The notes under the pieces were generated by a model, which was not told the DNA's origin, did not search any database, and saw nothing but the letters and a program-made list of their open reading frames with translations. 64,000 bases of DNA from Myroides indicus (lineage in GTDB: Bacteria; Bacteroidota; Bacteroidia; Flavobacteriales; Flavobacteriaceae), in contig NZ_SOAG01000021.1 in the NCBI RefSeq assembly GCF_004364575.1, positions 1 through 64,000 on the forward strand, read 5' to 3'. Numbering within the stretch: position 1 is the first letter of the stretch; every line of letters starts with the position of its first letter. This document shows positions 25,863 through 34,297 of this stretch, one piece after another. The position numbers and the translations under genes are program-made.

Positions 25863-26417
25863 ATGAAAAGATGTGATTGGGTTTCCTCAGACGAAATGTA
25901 TATAAAATATCACGATGAAGAATGGGGGCAACCTGTTTATGACGATGATACTATTTTTGAATTTTTAGTATTGGAATCCTTTCAGGCTGGACTAAGCTGG
26001 ATTACAATTTTAAAAAAACGTGAAAATTTTCGTCAAGCTTTTGACCATTTTGACTATAAAAAGATAGCCTCTTATTCTGATAAAAAAATCGAAGCATTAT
26101 TACAAAACACCGGGATTGTAAGAAATCGCCTAAAAGTTCTGGCAACGGTAAACAACGCCAAACGCTTTATGGAAGTTCAGCAGGAATTCGGAACTTTTTC
26201 AAAATACATTTGGAGCTTTGTCAATCATCAACCGATTGTAAATACCTTTACAAATATCAAAGAAGTACCTGCAACAACAGAAATCTCAGATGCTTTGGCA
26301 AAAGATCTTAAAAAAAGAGGCTTTAAATTCTTGGGATCAACTGTGATTTATGCTCACATGCAGGCAACAGGTATGGTAAATGACCATATTACTTCTTGTA
26401 TTTGTTATGGTCAATAA
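25863..26417 (+). CDS. tag: DNA-3-methyladenine glycosylase I
   Basis: The 184-residue length is that of Tag. The zinc site is visible as RCDW near the N-terminus, YHDEEWG (His) and the C-terminal HITSCICYG (His and Cys). The substrate pocket segment LVLESFQAGLSWITILKKR contains the conserved Glu and the aromatic residues that stack on 3-methyladenine. The enzyme removes 3-methyladenine from alkylated DNA. No adaptive-response genes lie nearby, so expression is probably constitutive. Confidence 0.95.
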   Translation: MKRCDWVSSDEMYIKYHDEEWGQPVYDDDTIFEFLVLESFQAGLSWITILKKRENFRQAFDHFDYKKIASYSDKKIEALLQNTGIVRNRLKVLATVNNAKRFMEVQQEFGTFSKYIWSFVNHQPIVNTFTNIKEVPATTEISDALAKDLKKRGFKFLGSTVIYAHMQATGMVNDHITSCICYGQ

Positions 26418-26462
26418 TTTGTATCTACAAAGACTAAAAAATCATAACTAATGCAATTCTGT

Positions 26463-26870
26463 TTATTTTATCTCGGTTTCCCATCCGCAAGCTTTACATT
26501 TTCGCACATTTTTATAATAGATAGGATAAGTTTGAAATAAAAACGAAATCAACATCAAAAAGATTCCTTTTAAATTCTTAATTGATTTATAATTAGTATA
26601 AAAAAGACTGCTACCACAATTTTCACACCCTAATTTATCTTCAAAATGATACGAATAGTTTTCTATTTCTTCAAGAATTGTCAAAGCCTCTTTAAAATCT
26701 TCTTCTTTAACTTTTAATTTTATTCCTCCTAACGCATAAGAATATAAAGGATTAGTAGCTATTGAATTTTCGTCCTGTAAAAAACAGTAAATCATTTTGC
26801 TCTCTAACTTAGTTTTTAGCAAATGAGCTTCTACATAAGAATCAAAAATTTTTAAGGTTTTAAATTTCAT
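26463..26870 (-). CDS. DUF2007 protein with C-terminal zinc ribbon
   Basis: In this 135-residue protein the first 70 residues are a ferredoxin-like DUF2007 domain (TLKIFDSYVEAHLLKTKLES, then GGIKLKVKEEDFKEALTILEE). After it come two CxxC pairs (CENC and CKAC) with a hydrophobic stretch between them (GIFLMLISFLFQTYPIYY). The cysteines suggest a zinc ribbon split by a membrane-associated segment. DUF2007 is often described as a putative signal-transducing protein, but its role is unknown. Confidence 0.7.
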   Translation of the reverse strand: MKFKTLKIFDSYVEAHLLKTKLESKMIYCFLQDENSIATNPLYSYALGGIKLKVKEEDFKEALTILEEIENYSYHFEDKLGCENCGSSLFYTNYKSIKNLKGIFLMLISFLFQTYPIYYKNVRKCKACGWETEIK

Positions 26871-26912
26871 CTTTATACTTATTATTACCCTTTAAAATAG
26901 AAAGTTTTATAA

Positions 26913-27560
26913 TTAAAAACTTAGATTCAAAAATTGCATAAAATCCTCTCTATTAATTTCTCTTGCTCCTAAGCTCGCCAAATGATCGTTATAAACCTGA
27001 CAATCCAGTAATTTGTATTGTTGTTTTTGCAGTTGTTTACACAAAAAAATAAATGCTAATTTACTGGCATTTGGAACAATGGAAAACATACTTTCACCAC
27101 AAAAAATATGTTCTAAATCAATTCCGTACAATCCGCCAACCAATTTATTATTCTGCCACACTTCTACAGATTTTGCAAATCCTGTGTGATGCAACTCACA
27201 ATATGCATTCAGCATATCATCGGTAATCCACGTTCCGTGTTGCCCGGTGCGCTTTACCTTTTGACACTGGGTAATCACCGCTCTGAAATCAGTATTAAAT
27301 GTAATTTCAAACTGCTTTCTATTCAGTATATTGCGCATGCTTTTGGATATCCTAAGTTCTTCAAAAAAAAGAACCATCCGCGGATTAGGCGCCCACCACG
27401 TAATAGGTTCGCCGTCTTCAAACCACGGAAAAATTCCTGATTGATACGCTAAAATCAACCTTTCGGCAGACAAATCTCCGCCTACAGCCAAAATTCCGGA
27501 TTCATGCGCTTGCTCTACGTCTGGAAAATAAAGTTGTTGAGAGTCTAAAAGAGTAATCAT
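26913..27560 (-). CDS. aat: Leucyl/phenylalanyl-tRNA-protein transferase
   Basis: The 215-residue protein matches Aat along its whole length: GILAVGGDLSAERLILAYQSGIFPW, WWAPNPRMVL, GTWITDDMLNAYCELH and the C-terminal LLDCQVYNDHLASLGAREI. It transfers Leu or Phe from tRNA to the N-terminus of proteins bearing Arg, Lys or Met, feeding the ClpS/ClpAP N-end-rule pathway. A terminator stands directly before its start, so it probably has its own promoter or depends on readthrough. Confidence 0.96.
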   Translation of the reverse strand: MITLLDSQQLYFPDVEQAHESGILAVGGDLSAERLILAYQSGIFPWFEDGEPITWWAPNPRMVLFFEELRISKSMRNILNRKQFEITFNTDFRAVITQCQKVKRTGQHGTWITDDMLNAYCELHHTGFAKSVEVWQNNKLVGGLYGIDLEHIFCGESMFSIVPNASKLAFIFLCKQLQKQQYKLLDCQVYNDHLASLGAREINREDFMQFLNLSF

Positions 27561-27562
27561 GT

Positions 27563-27591
27563 AAAAAGAATCCCCGAATAACTCGGGGATT
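27563..27591 (-). terminator. Terminator after the DUF3127 gene, abutting aat
   Basis: On the minus strand AATCCCCGA pairs with TCGGGGATT (9 bp, 5-base loop) followed by CTTTTT. The U-run ends two bases before the aat ATG, so the hairpin also overlaps the aat translation start region. Confidence 0.75.
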
Positions 27592-27596
27592 AAATA

Positions 27597-28073
27597 TTAA
27601 AACGGTAAATCGTCGTGTTCTTCTTCTGTATAGTTTGAAGCAGGCGGAAACTGATTGCCCATTGGAGTGTTTTGTTGAGCAAACTGATTTTGCTGCATTG
27701 GCTGACCTCCTTGCTGGTTTTCTCCATAAGGCTGTCCTCCCATTCCTGTCGGCTGCTGCATATACTGATTTTGCATAGGCTGCCCCATAGCTTGCCCTGC
27801 TACATATCGTTCGATTCTCCAACCCTGAATAGTATTAAAAAAACGAGTTTCTCCCTGAGGGTTTACCCATTCTCTGCCTCTTAAATTAATCGAAACTTTA
27901 ACTTGTTCTCCTATCTGAAACGTATCTAAAAGATTTACTCTGTCCTGCGTAAACTCAATTAAAATATGCTGAGGGTATTGCTCTTCCGTAGTCACAACCA
28001 CTTCTCTTTTTCTAAAAGTAGAGCTTATATCCTGCGGTTGTCCAATCATTCTTATTCTTCCTGTTACTTCCAT
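27597..28073 (-). CDS. DUF3127 OB-fold protein with SSB-like acidic tail
   Basis: In this 158-residue protein, residues 1-90 are a compact beta-rich domain (MEVTGRIRMI, QHILIEFTQDRVNLLDTF, KVSINLRGREWVNPQGETRF) of the DUF3127 family, predicted to be an OB fold. Residues 93-148 are a low-complexity linker of Gln, Gly, Pro, Met and Asn. The last residues are EEEHDDLPF, close to the DDDIPF tip by which single-stranded DNA-binding proteins recruit repair partners. OB domain, disordered linker and acidic tip together make this an SSB-like protein by architecture. It is 25 bases after the flavin reductase gene. Confidence 0.8.
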   Translation of the reverse strand: MEVTGRIRMIGQPQDISSTFRKREVVVTTEEQYPQHILIEFTQDRVNLLDTFQIGEQVKVSINLRGREWVNPQGETRFFNTIQGWRIERYVAGQAMGQPMQNQYMQQPTGMGGQPYGENQQGGQPMQQNQFAQQNTPMGNQFPPASNYTEEEHDDLPF

Positions 28074-28098
28074 TTTTTATTATTTTCCCCGATTATAC

Positions 28099-28971
28099 TT
28101 ATTTTGCTAATATGGTTTTCCAAGCCAAAGATACATTATTTTCTGCTAAATACTTTTTGGCTTTTTCAAATTTCTTGATGCTATTGCCCGATGTGAGGAT
28201 TTCTCTCATATCTGGTTCGCTTTGACTAAAAGCGAGAATATCTTCTTCCGACGGAAGCTGTTCTACATTGCCTAAAACACCGAAATCATTTCCTGTAAAG
28301 ATACCGCTGTCAATAGCTTCCTTCGGAATAGCATCTACACCTATGCCCAACGTAGTCAAAGGTTTTTCAACTTCAAACATTCCCTTGCCGGCACGGGTAT
28401 ACCAATTGCCTCCCATCCGGGCTACTAAATCTATTTTGTGCTGATCAATTCCTCCTTTTTCATTTAATACTCTTTCGTCAATATGTATTTTTACAACTTC
28501 ACAAATTACCAAATTACCGGCTCCACCTTCATTGCCCAGACCTATTACCTCCTGAACTGTACACTCAAACTGTACCGGACTTTCTTTTACCCTGAACGGA
28601 CGTACCTCTTCAGATGGAATCATTGTCAATCCCGATTTCACAAATTCATTTACGCCATCCTTGTATTCCGTACTGGACAAAGAAGTTTGCTGTACCATAT
28701 TATAGTCTACCACATTGATGACCACCTGCATAGTTGCCTGAACATTTAGTAAGGTATGCTTAACGGTGTTATCCCTCACTCTTCGAGAAGGCGAAAAAAT
28801 TAAGATGGGCGGATTGGCGCTGAACAAATTAAAGAAACTGAATGGCGACAAATTAGGTCTTCCGTCTGCGTCAACTGTACTTGCCAGAGCAATCGGCCTC
28901 GGACCTATAGATCCTTGTAAATATCCTTGTAATTCCGCTGTTGATATCTCTTTCGGTATGATTGTTTTCAT
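28099..28971 (-). CDS. Flavin reductase-family FMN-binding protein
   Basis: The 290-residue protein has an N-terminal split-barrel flavin domain: GSIGPRPIALASTVDADGRPNLSPFSFFN binds FMN, and VCEVVKIHIDE-like strands follow. The C-terminal 100 residues are a helical extension common in Bacteroidota members of the family. It probably reduces or carries flavin, but no partner monooxygenase is seen. The gene is first in a pair with DUF3127. Confidence 0.85.
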   Translation of the reverse strand: MKTIIPKEISTAELQGYLQGSIGPRPIALASTVDADGRPNLSPFSFFNLFSANPPILIFSPSRRVRDNTVKHTLLNVQATMQVVINVVDYNMVQQTSLSSTEYKDGVNEFVKSGLTMIPSEEVRPFRVKESPVQFECTVQEVIGLGNEGGAGNLVICEVVKIHIDERVLNEKGGIDQHKIDLVARMGGNWYTRAGKGMFEVEKPLTTLGIGVDAIPKEAIDSGIFTGNDFGVLGNVEQLPSEEDILAFSQSEPDMREILTSGNSIKKFEKAKKYLAENNVSLAWKTILAK

Positions 28972-29105
28972 TAAAATAGTATTATTGAGCTAAAAAAGTA
29001 AATTTACAAAAGCTTTCATAAACGAAAAAATTTAATTCGGTTACATTTAATAAAGCATTTTGATTTCAATTTTATTACCTTAGCCTAAACACAACATTTT
29101 ATATT

Positions 29106-30248
29106 TTGATTCGCAAAAAAGGGATAATTCGCTGGGGAGTGATTACCGCTGCTTTTATAACTCTTCTACTCATTTTGTGGAACACCTATTCCTTTTTTCA
29201 AAATTACAAAGACGAAGAGCGCATAAAAATGAAAATTTGGGCAGAAGCGTCCAATACGTTAAACGATGCAACTTTAATGGACACCAATCTTGAACTGCCT
29301 CTGCTAATTCTTACCAATAATACTACTATTCCTATTATCCAGACTACAGATAACGACAGTATTTTATCTATGGTAAACATAGATGAAAAGATAGTGAATG
29401 ATCCAAAAAAAATAAACTTATTTCTCAAAAAATTAAAATCTCAAAACAATCCAATAGAAGTAAGTGTTGGAAAACACAAACAATATTTATATTACGGAAA
29501 TTCGTCTTTATTGGTCAAATTAAAATATTACCCTATTGCTTTAATCGTCATCTTTTTGTTTTTTACCATTCTTATTTTTAATTTTTATCGGAGTAATAAA
29601 ATGGCAACTCAAAATCGCTTATGGACCGGAATGGCAAAAGAAACTGCGCATCAAATCGGAACGCCGCTTTCCTCGTTATTGGGGTGGATAGAAATTATGA
29701 AGTTGGAGAATGTTTCTCCAGCTATTACGGAGGAAATAGAAAAAGATGTTAACCGATTAGAAGTTATCGCCAACAGGTTTTCCAAGATAGGGTCAAAACC
29801 ACAACTTTCTCCAACAGATATAATCGCCGAAACCCAGAAAGTTTTTGAATATTTACAGTACAGAACATCCAAGCAAATCTCCTTTCAGTTTAAAGCACCT
29901 GAGCATCCTATTTTGGTGATGCTCAATGATGAGCTTCACAGCTGGACAATAGAAAACCTGATTAAAAATGCTATTGACGCTATGAAAGGAAAAGGTAATA
30001 TTGATATTCTTATTCAGGATGGCGACAAACACGTTCATCTTTACGTAAGCGACACCGGCGGAGGAATTCCGCGAAACATGTTTACCAAAATTTTTGAGCC
30101 GGGTTATACTACTAAAAAGAGAGGATGGGGTTTGGGCTTATCTCTCACAAAACGCATTGTAGAAGATTTTCAGAATGGAAAAGTAAAAGTGTTACATTCC
30201 GAAATGGGAAAAGGAACTACTTTCTATATTATCTATAAAAAGGCTTAA
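29106..30248 (+). CDS. Sensor histidine kinase (membrane-bound)
   Basis: The 380-residue protein has two hydrophobic helices, near residues 11-30 and 140-160, that flank a roughly 110-residue periplasmic sensor part. The phosphoacceptor His is in ETAHQIGTPLSSLLGW, the N box is ENLIKNAIDAM, the G1 box is VSDTGGGIPRN and the G2 box GWGLGLSLTKRIV. The start is TTG (MIRKKGIIRW); no ATG is in frame near it. No response regulator is adjacent, so it is an orphan kinase. Signal unknown. Confidence 0.88.
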   Translation: MIRKKGIIRWGVITAAFITLLLILWNTYSFFQNYKDEERIKMKIWAEASNTLNDATLMDTNLELPLLILTNNTTIPIIQTTDNDSILSMVNIDEKIVNDPKKINLFLKKLKSQNNPIEVSVGKHKQYLYYGNSSLLVKLKYYPIALIVIFLFFTILIFNFYRSNKMATQNRLWTGMAKETAHQIGTPLSSLLGWIEIMKLENVSPAITEEIEKDVNRLEVIANRFSKIGSKPQLSPTDIIAETQKVFEYLQYRTSKQISFQFKAPEHPILVMLNDELHSWTIENLIKNAIDAMKGKGNIDILIQDGDKHVHLYVSDTGGGIPRNMFTKIFEPGYTTKKRGWGLGLSLTKRIVEDFQNGKVKVLHSEMGKGTTFYIIYKKA

Positions 30249-30276
30249 GCTTATAGGAAAGATGAGTAAATAAAAA

Positions 30277-30296
30277 AGCCACTAAAATCAGTGGCT
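30277..30296. terminator. Bidirectional terminator between histidine kinase and HIT genes
   Basis: AGCCACT pairs with AGTGGCT around a 6-base loop, with A- and T-rich runs on both sides, in the 58-base gap of two convergent genes. Confidence 0.7.
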
Positions 30297-30306
30297 CTTT
30301 CTTTAT

Positions 30307-30696
30307 TTATAGATTTTCTGCAATCTGTTTGGCTGTTTGTTCAAATGCTTCAGGCGTAAGCTTTTCTTTTTTAGTAAATCGAATATCATCCATTTCCTGT
30401 AATGGAATCAGATGCACATGCACATGGGGAACTTCCAATCCAACCACTGACATTCCCACTCTTTTACATGGTACAGCCTTTTCAAGAGCTAAAGCCACTT
30501 TACGAGAGAACTTCATCAATTCCATATAGTGTTCTTCTTCCATATCAAAAATCTTATCGATTTCTTTTTTAGGAATACATAATGTATGTCCTTTGGCATT
30601 GGGATTAATATCCAAAAAAGCCAAAAAATCATCATCCTCGGCTACTTTATAAGCCGGCAATTCTCCATTTATGATTTTTGTAAAAATAGAACTCAT
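30307..30696 (-). CDS. HIT-family nucleotide hydrolase
   Basis: The 129-residue protein starts SSIFTKIINGELPAYKVAE and has the histidine triad HVHVHLIPL near residue 95. HIT proteins of this HinT/Hit-like group hydrolyse nucleoside phosphoramidates or dinucleotides with a His nucleophile. It lies 18 bases downstream of greA on the same strand, a pairing I recall as frequent in flavobacteria, so both are likely made from one transcript. Confidence 0.92.
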   Translation of the reverse strand: MSSIFTKIINGELPAYKVAEDDDFLAFLDINPNAKGHTLCIPKKEIDKIFDMEEEHYMELMKFSRKVALALEKAVPCKRVGMSVVGLEVPHVHVHLIPLQEMDDIRFTKKEKLTPEAFEQTAKQIAENL

Positions 30697-30714
30697 GATT
30701 ATTCTTTTTTAAGG

Positions 30715-31191
30715 TTAATCTCGGGTAATTTCAAGAACTTCAAATTTCATTGTACCATTTGGCACTTGGATTTCGGCAATATCTCCCACAGATTTTCCCA
30801 ACAATCCTTTTCCAATAGGAGACGTTACAGAAATTTTACCTGTTTTTAAATCCGCTTCACTTTCTGCTACCAAAGTATATTTAATAACCATCCCGTTTGC
30901 CTGATTTTTTATTTTTACTGTAGACAGCACCAATACTTTGGAAACGTCCAACTGAGATTCATCAATTAACCGGGCATTTGCCACTACTTCTTCTAATTTG
31001 GCAATTTTCAGTTCTAATAAACCTTGTGCTTCCTTTGCAGCATCATACTCCGCATTTTCAGACAAATCACCCTTATCTCTTGCTTCTGCAATAGCTTGAG
31101 AAGCCTTTGGACGCTCAACATTTTTTAACTGCTCCAACTCGTCCTTCAATTTTTTAAGTCCTTCAGCAGTATAATACGAAATCTTACTCAT
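30715..31191 (-). CDS. greA: Transcription elongation factor GreA
   Basis: The 158-residue protein has an N-terminal coiled coil with the paired acidic tip ARDKGDLSENAEYDAA, which enters the RNA polymerase secondary channel and stimulates cleavage of backtracked RNA. A C-terminal FKBP-like domain contains ISVTSPIGKGLLGKSVGD. Full family length. The promoter and a terminator-like hairpin lie within the 120 bases upstream. Confidence 0.96.
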   Translation of the reverse strand: MSKISYYTAEGLKKLKDELEQLKNVERPKASQAIAEARDKGDLSENAEYDAAKEAQGLLELKIAKLEEVVANARLIDESQLDVSKVLVLSTVKIKNQANGMVIKYTLVAESEADLKTGKISVTSPIGKGLLGKSVGDIAEIQVPNGTMKFEVLEITRD

Positions 31192-31217
31192 AACTAACTG
31201 GTTTATATTATAAATAG

Positions 31218-31242
31218 AAAAAATCCCTTAAAAATGGGATTT
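31218..31242 (-). terminator. Terminator in the greA 5' leader (possible GraL-like attenuator)
   Basis: On the minus strand AAATCCC pairs with GGGATTT (7 bp) and is followed by a U-run (T6 at 31218-31223). It lies between the inferred greA promoter and the start codon, 27 bases before the latter. The next minus-strand gene upstream is more than 600 bases away behind a plus-strand gene, so it is not the end of another operon. Confidence 0.6.
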
Positions 31243-31303
31243 CGCTCTATTAAAGATATTTTTATGCTTTTTTACACTTTATCTATACTAAGATACTTTA
31301 GAA

Positions 31304-31334
31304 CAAAGTTAATTAATTAAATTTGTTTAATCAA
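31304..31334 (-). promoter_or_regulatory. Promoter of greA
   Basis: On the minus strand TAACTTTG (31304-31311) is preceded after 20 bases by TTG (31332-31334). Initiation near 31298 gives a leader of roughly 105 bases that includes the hairpin at 31218-31242. Confidence 0.6.
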
Positions 31335-31344
31335 TATTTGTACA

Positions 31345-31797
31345 ATGAAAAAGGTATTTGTTTTTATAATTATTTTATTTGCTTCATTTTCCTGCTCCAA
31401 AAGCGGAGGACATTATACCAATCCCTATTTGCCAAGCAATCCGGTTAACCTGACCATAGATTTGAATTTACCCGCTTATGACGATTTGCGATATGCTAAT
31501 GGTTCAGCTGTTATAAATATGCCTAATCAAGGTGTGTTGGGCGTAGTAATTTTTAATTTAGGAAGCGATTTATACGCTGCCTACGATATTGCCTGTCCTA
31601 ATCATAAAATTGAACCTTGCTCTAGCATGACTTTGGATAAAAGAGGAAGTATATATATGTCCTGTCATTGCAGTATACATCCGGAACCTTTGAAATACAG
31701 TCTCATAACCGGAACTTCTATGACAGAAGGTGCGGAATATCAAATGAAGCCGTACCCTGTTACTAAAAGGGGGAATATTATTTCGGTTAATTATTAA
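31345..31797 (+). CDS. Rieske-like lipoprotein with degenerate cluster ligands
   Basis: This is a 150-residue lipoprotein (lipobox SFSC, mature SKSGGH). The fold elements resemble Rieske domains of flavobacteria. The first ligand loop reads CPNH where CxH is canonical, and the second is CHCSIH, which contains CxxH. Spacing of the first pair is therefore off by one, and cluster binding is uncertain. Rieske proteins carry a 2Fe-2S centre for electron transfer. This one, at the outer or inner membrane periplasmic face, may only keep the fold. It stands alone, divergent from greA. Confidence 0.65.
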   Translation: MKKVFVFIIILFASFSCSKSGGHYTNPYLPSNPVNLTIDLNLPAYDDLRYANGSAVINMPNQGVLGVVIFNLGSDLYAAYDIACPNHKIEPCSSMTLDKRGSIYMSCHCSIHPEPLKYSLITGTSMTEGAEYQMKPYPVTKRGNIISVNY

Positions 31798-31804
31798 CAA
31801 GTAA

Positions 31805-31830
31805 AAGAGCGATTAATTATAATCGCTCTT
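31805..31830. terminator. Bidirectional terminator
   Basis: AAGAGCGATTA and TAATCGCTCTT form an 11-bp stem with a 4-base loop in the 43-base gap between two convergent genes. Confidence 0.75.
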
Positions 31831-31840
31831 GTGTTATATT

Positions 31841-34042
31841 TTAAAATTTCAAATTCAAACCTGCCAGTATATTGAACTCTGCCTGCGGATAATATCCTGC
31901 TCCGTCGATTGTTTTTTTAATTGTTTTTACTTTTTCAGATTCAAGTTCGGGTTCTTGAATAGTTATCACATCAGTCCAATAATACCCGTTGGAAATATAT
32001 TTAACGTTAAAAATATTATTTGCCAACAATGAAATTCCTACTGATTTAAACCATCTTTTTACTGGAAATTCATAATGAATGCTTATATCATTTACAAAAT
32101 ATGAGTCAAGCTTAGAGGTTTTTGTTTGTATATTAGACATATATTGATCCCCTACAAATTTGGTTAATAAAGAAATGCTCATTCCTTCTATCGGCAATAG
32201 TGTGATACCATTGGACGCAATAAAATTGGGTGAAAAAGCTATGGATGTTGTTCCAAAGTTTTTTTGTTCGCCATCCCAACTATCTTTAAAATTTTTATTT
32301 TTATTGGAACTTATAGTTATGCTTGGACTCCAATAGAGCTTTTCCAGTATTTTCACATTGGCATCTATCTCTAACCCCAAGCGATAACTGTCTCCACTAT
32401 TTTCTCTGATCATCCCTCCCACATCGTTGAGTTCTCCTGTCAAAACCAATTGATCTGTATAATTCATAAAATAGGCATTTACATTTAATGTGGTTTGCCC
32501 GTTTTTATATCTCCATCCCAATTCGTAATCATCTAATTTTTCAGATTTAGGTTTGCCTTCTCCTTCATAATCTTTTCTACTAGGCTCCCTATTGGCTCTT
32601 GCGTAAGAAAAGTAAAGCTGGTTATTTTCATTTGCCTGAAAGGTAATCCCTCCTTTGGGATTAAAGAAATTAAATTCATCGTCTACCAGACCGGTTTCTA
32701 TTGCATTGGCTTCATAAGTCACTCTCCTGTATTGTAAATCACCAAACAATCCCCATTGCGGCGAAAGCTGCCAGGTTGCTTTAGTAAAGAAATTCACATC
32801 TGTTTTAACAGCGTCATCTCTGTAATATTCTTGTTTGTAACTGTGTTTTACGGGTTCTCTTGTCCATAATATTTCTCCAAAGTGATCTCCTTCATACTTA
32901 TTGGCTCCTCCTCCAAAAATTAGGCTCAAATCTTCTGTACTGTAATTGGCATTAAAAACCATTCCGTAAAAATGATTATCCAACCATTTTGTGCGGATTA
33001 AATCGGTTCGGTTCACTTCTTTTCCATCTACCGTTATTGGCTCAAAACCATACTCTGTAAATTTTTGATTATTTTTGTAGTTTTCATAATATCCATCTCC
33101 TTTCGTATAGTGAAGAGACACATTTGATGTCCAGTTGTCTGCCCATCTTTCACTCCAATGCAGCTGATAATTAGTTTGTTTATAATTGTCGGTTTCATTG
33201 TTATAAAACTTAACTTCTCCATTATCGTTCGTATACATTCCTGATGGATTATATCTCCTTCCATAAGTATCAATCTGCTCCTGATCAACGCCATTCCATG
33301 CCTGATATGTTTTTTCTTTACCTCCAAAAATCAAAGCTTTTATCATAGAAGTGGTTCCTACGTATGTTCCCTGTAAAAAGTATGATTTTAGATCAGATGC
33401 TGCGCGGTCAATATAACCGTCTGAATGAATATCTGATAATCTTCCTACAAACTCAAACTTGTCGTTGATTAATCCAGTACTAAATTTAACTGTTGATTTA
33501 CGCGTATTATAGCTTCCGAACGAATTAGAAATTTCTCCTCCGGCTTCCGGCTGATAGTAATCCGTTGTTAAATTTAAACTTGCGCCAAAAGCAGCTGCTC
33601 CATTAGTAGACGTTCCAACGCCTCTCTGCAGTTGAATATTTTGTGTGGAAGAAGCGAAGTCAGGTAGATTTACCCAAAATGCACCTTGAGATTCTGCGTC
33701 ATTATAAGGAATTCCATTGAGAGTAACGTTCACTCGAGATGCGTCTGACCCCCTTACTCTAAAGCTTGAGTAGCCTATTCCGTTTCCGGCATCAGTTGTT
33801 GTAACTACCGAAGTCATGTAAGACATAAGAGATGGAATATCCTGTCCTAAGTTTTTCTGAGCAATTTCTTTTTTGCTTAAATTGCTAAAAGCAATTGGTG
33901 TTTTCTCATCTACTTTAACCGAAGATACGATTATTTCGTTAAGCGAAGTACTTTGCAAAGTGTCTTTTTCCACTTTGTTTTGTGCATAAGTCGTACAAGT
34001 TGTGCTAAAAAAGACAAATAGTCCAAATAGATTTTTTTTCAT
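31841..34042 (-). CDS. TonB-dependent receptor, probable thiamin (precursor) uptake
   Basis: The 733-residue chain from the ATG at 34042 starts with a signal peptide ending TTYAQ. The plug domain (KKEIAQKNLGQDIPSLM, YSSFRVRGSDASRVNVTLNGIPYND, LQRGVGTSTNGAAAFGASLN) is followed by a 22-strand-type barrel ending in ILAGLNLKF with the C-terminal aromatic. There is no N-terminal carboxypeptidase-like domain, so it is not a SusC. The TPP riboswitch directly upstream strongly suggests the cargo is thiamin, its phosphate or a precursor. The partner inner-membrane transporter is not in the window. Confidence 0.92.
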   Translation of the reverse strand: MKKNLFGLFVFFSTTCTTYAQNKVEKDTLQSTSLNEIIVSSVKVDEKTPIAFSNLSKKEIAQKNLGQDIPSLMSYMTSVVTTTDAGNGIGYSSFRVRGSDASRVNVTLNGIPYNDAESQGAFWVNLPDFASSTQNIQLQRGVGTSTNGAAAFGASLNLTTDYYQPEAGGEISNSFGSYNTRKSTVKFSTGLINDKFEFVGRLSDIHSDGYIDRAASDLKSYFLQGTYVGTTSMIKALIFGGKEKTYQAWNGVDQEQIDTYGRRYNPSGMYTNDNGEVKFYNNETDNYKQTNYQLHWSERWADNWTSNVSLHYTKGDGYYENYKNNQKFTEYGFEPITVDGKEVNRTDLIRTKWLDNHFYGMVFNANYSTEDLSLIFGGGANKYEGDHFGEILWTREPVKHSYKQEYYRDDAVKTDVNFFTKATWQLSPQWGLFGDLQYRRVTYEANAIETGLVDDEFNFFNPKGGITFQANENNQLYFSYARANREPSRKDYEGEGKPKSEKLDDYELGWRYKNGQTTLNVNAYFMNYTDQLVLTGELNDVGGMIRENSGDSYRLGLEIDANVKILEKLYWSPSITISSNKNKNFKDSWDGEQKNFGTTSIAFSPNFIASNGITLLPIEGMSISLLTKFVGDQYMSNIQTKTSKLDSYFVNDISIHYEFPVKRWFKSVGISLLANNIFNVKYISNGYYWTDVITIQEPELESEKVKTIKKTIDGAGYYPQAEFNILAGLNLKF

Positions 34043-34127
34043 CCGTAAAAAAATTACGAATAAAAGGGGCAATTATTCTTTTGTTAATAATTACACTTAA
34101 TTTATATCCACAACCAAAATATGATTG

Positions 34128-34204
34128 CTTACCTCCCTTGGCAGCATTACCTGCCCAGGTTCCATGGGTATGATCTCAGCCGTTATCGGCACCCCTTTGA
34201 GATT
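34128..34204 (-). ncRNA. TPP riboswitch (thi box)
   Basis: On the minus strand the conserved core appears in order: AAAGGGGTGCC, GGCTGAGATCATACCC, GAACCTG, GGTAATGCTGCCAAGGGA. These are the P1/P2/P4/P5 elements of the thiamin pyrophosphate aptamer, with the invariant CTGAGA that binds the pyrimidine. It starts about 6 bases after the -7 element and ends 86 bases before the TonB receptor start. High TPP should reduce receptor expression. The expression platform (terminator or start-site occlusion) was not resolved. Confidence 0.93.
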
Positions 34205-34209
34205 TGGTG

Positions 34210-34217
34210 CAAATATA
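34210..34217 (-). promoter_or_regulatory. Bac-type -7 element upstream of the TPP riboswitch
   Basis: On the minus strand TATATTTG followed by CACC matches TAnnTTTG. The nearest TTG upstream is 26 bases away, so the -33 element is weak. Confidence 0.5.
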
Positions 34218-34297
34218 GACATTTATTTATAATAAGAACATACCAATATTGTATAACTAAAAATCACCTGTATTTATCTAATTCTTCCATATTACAA

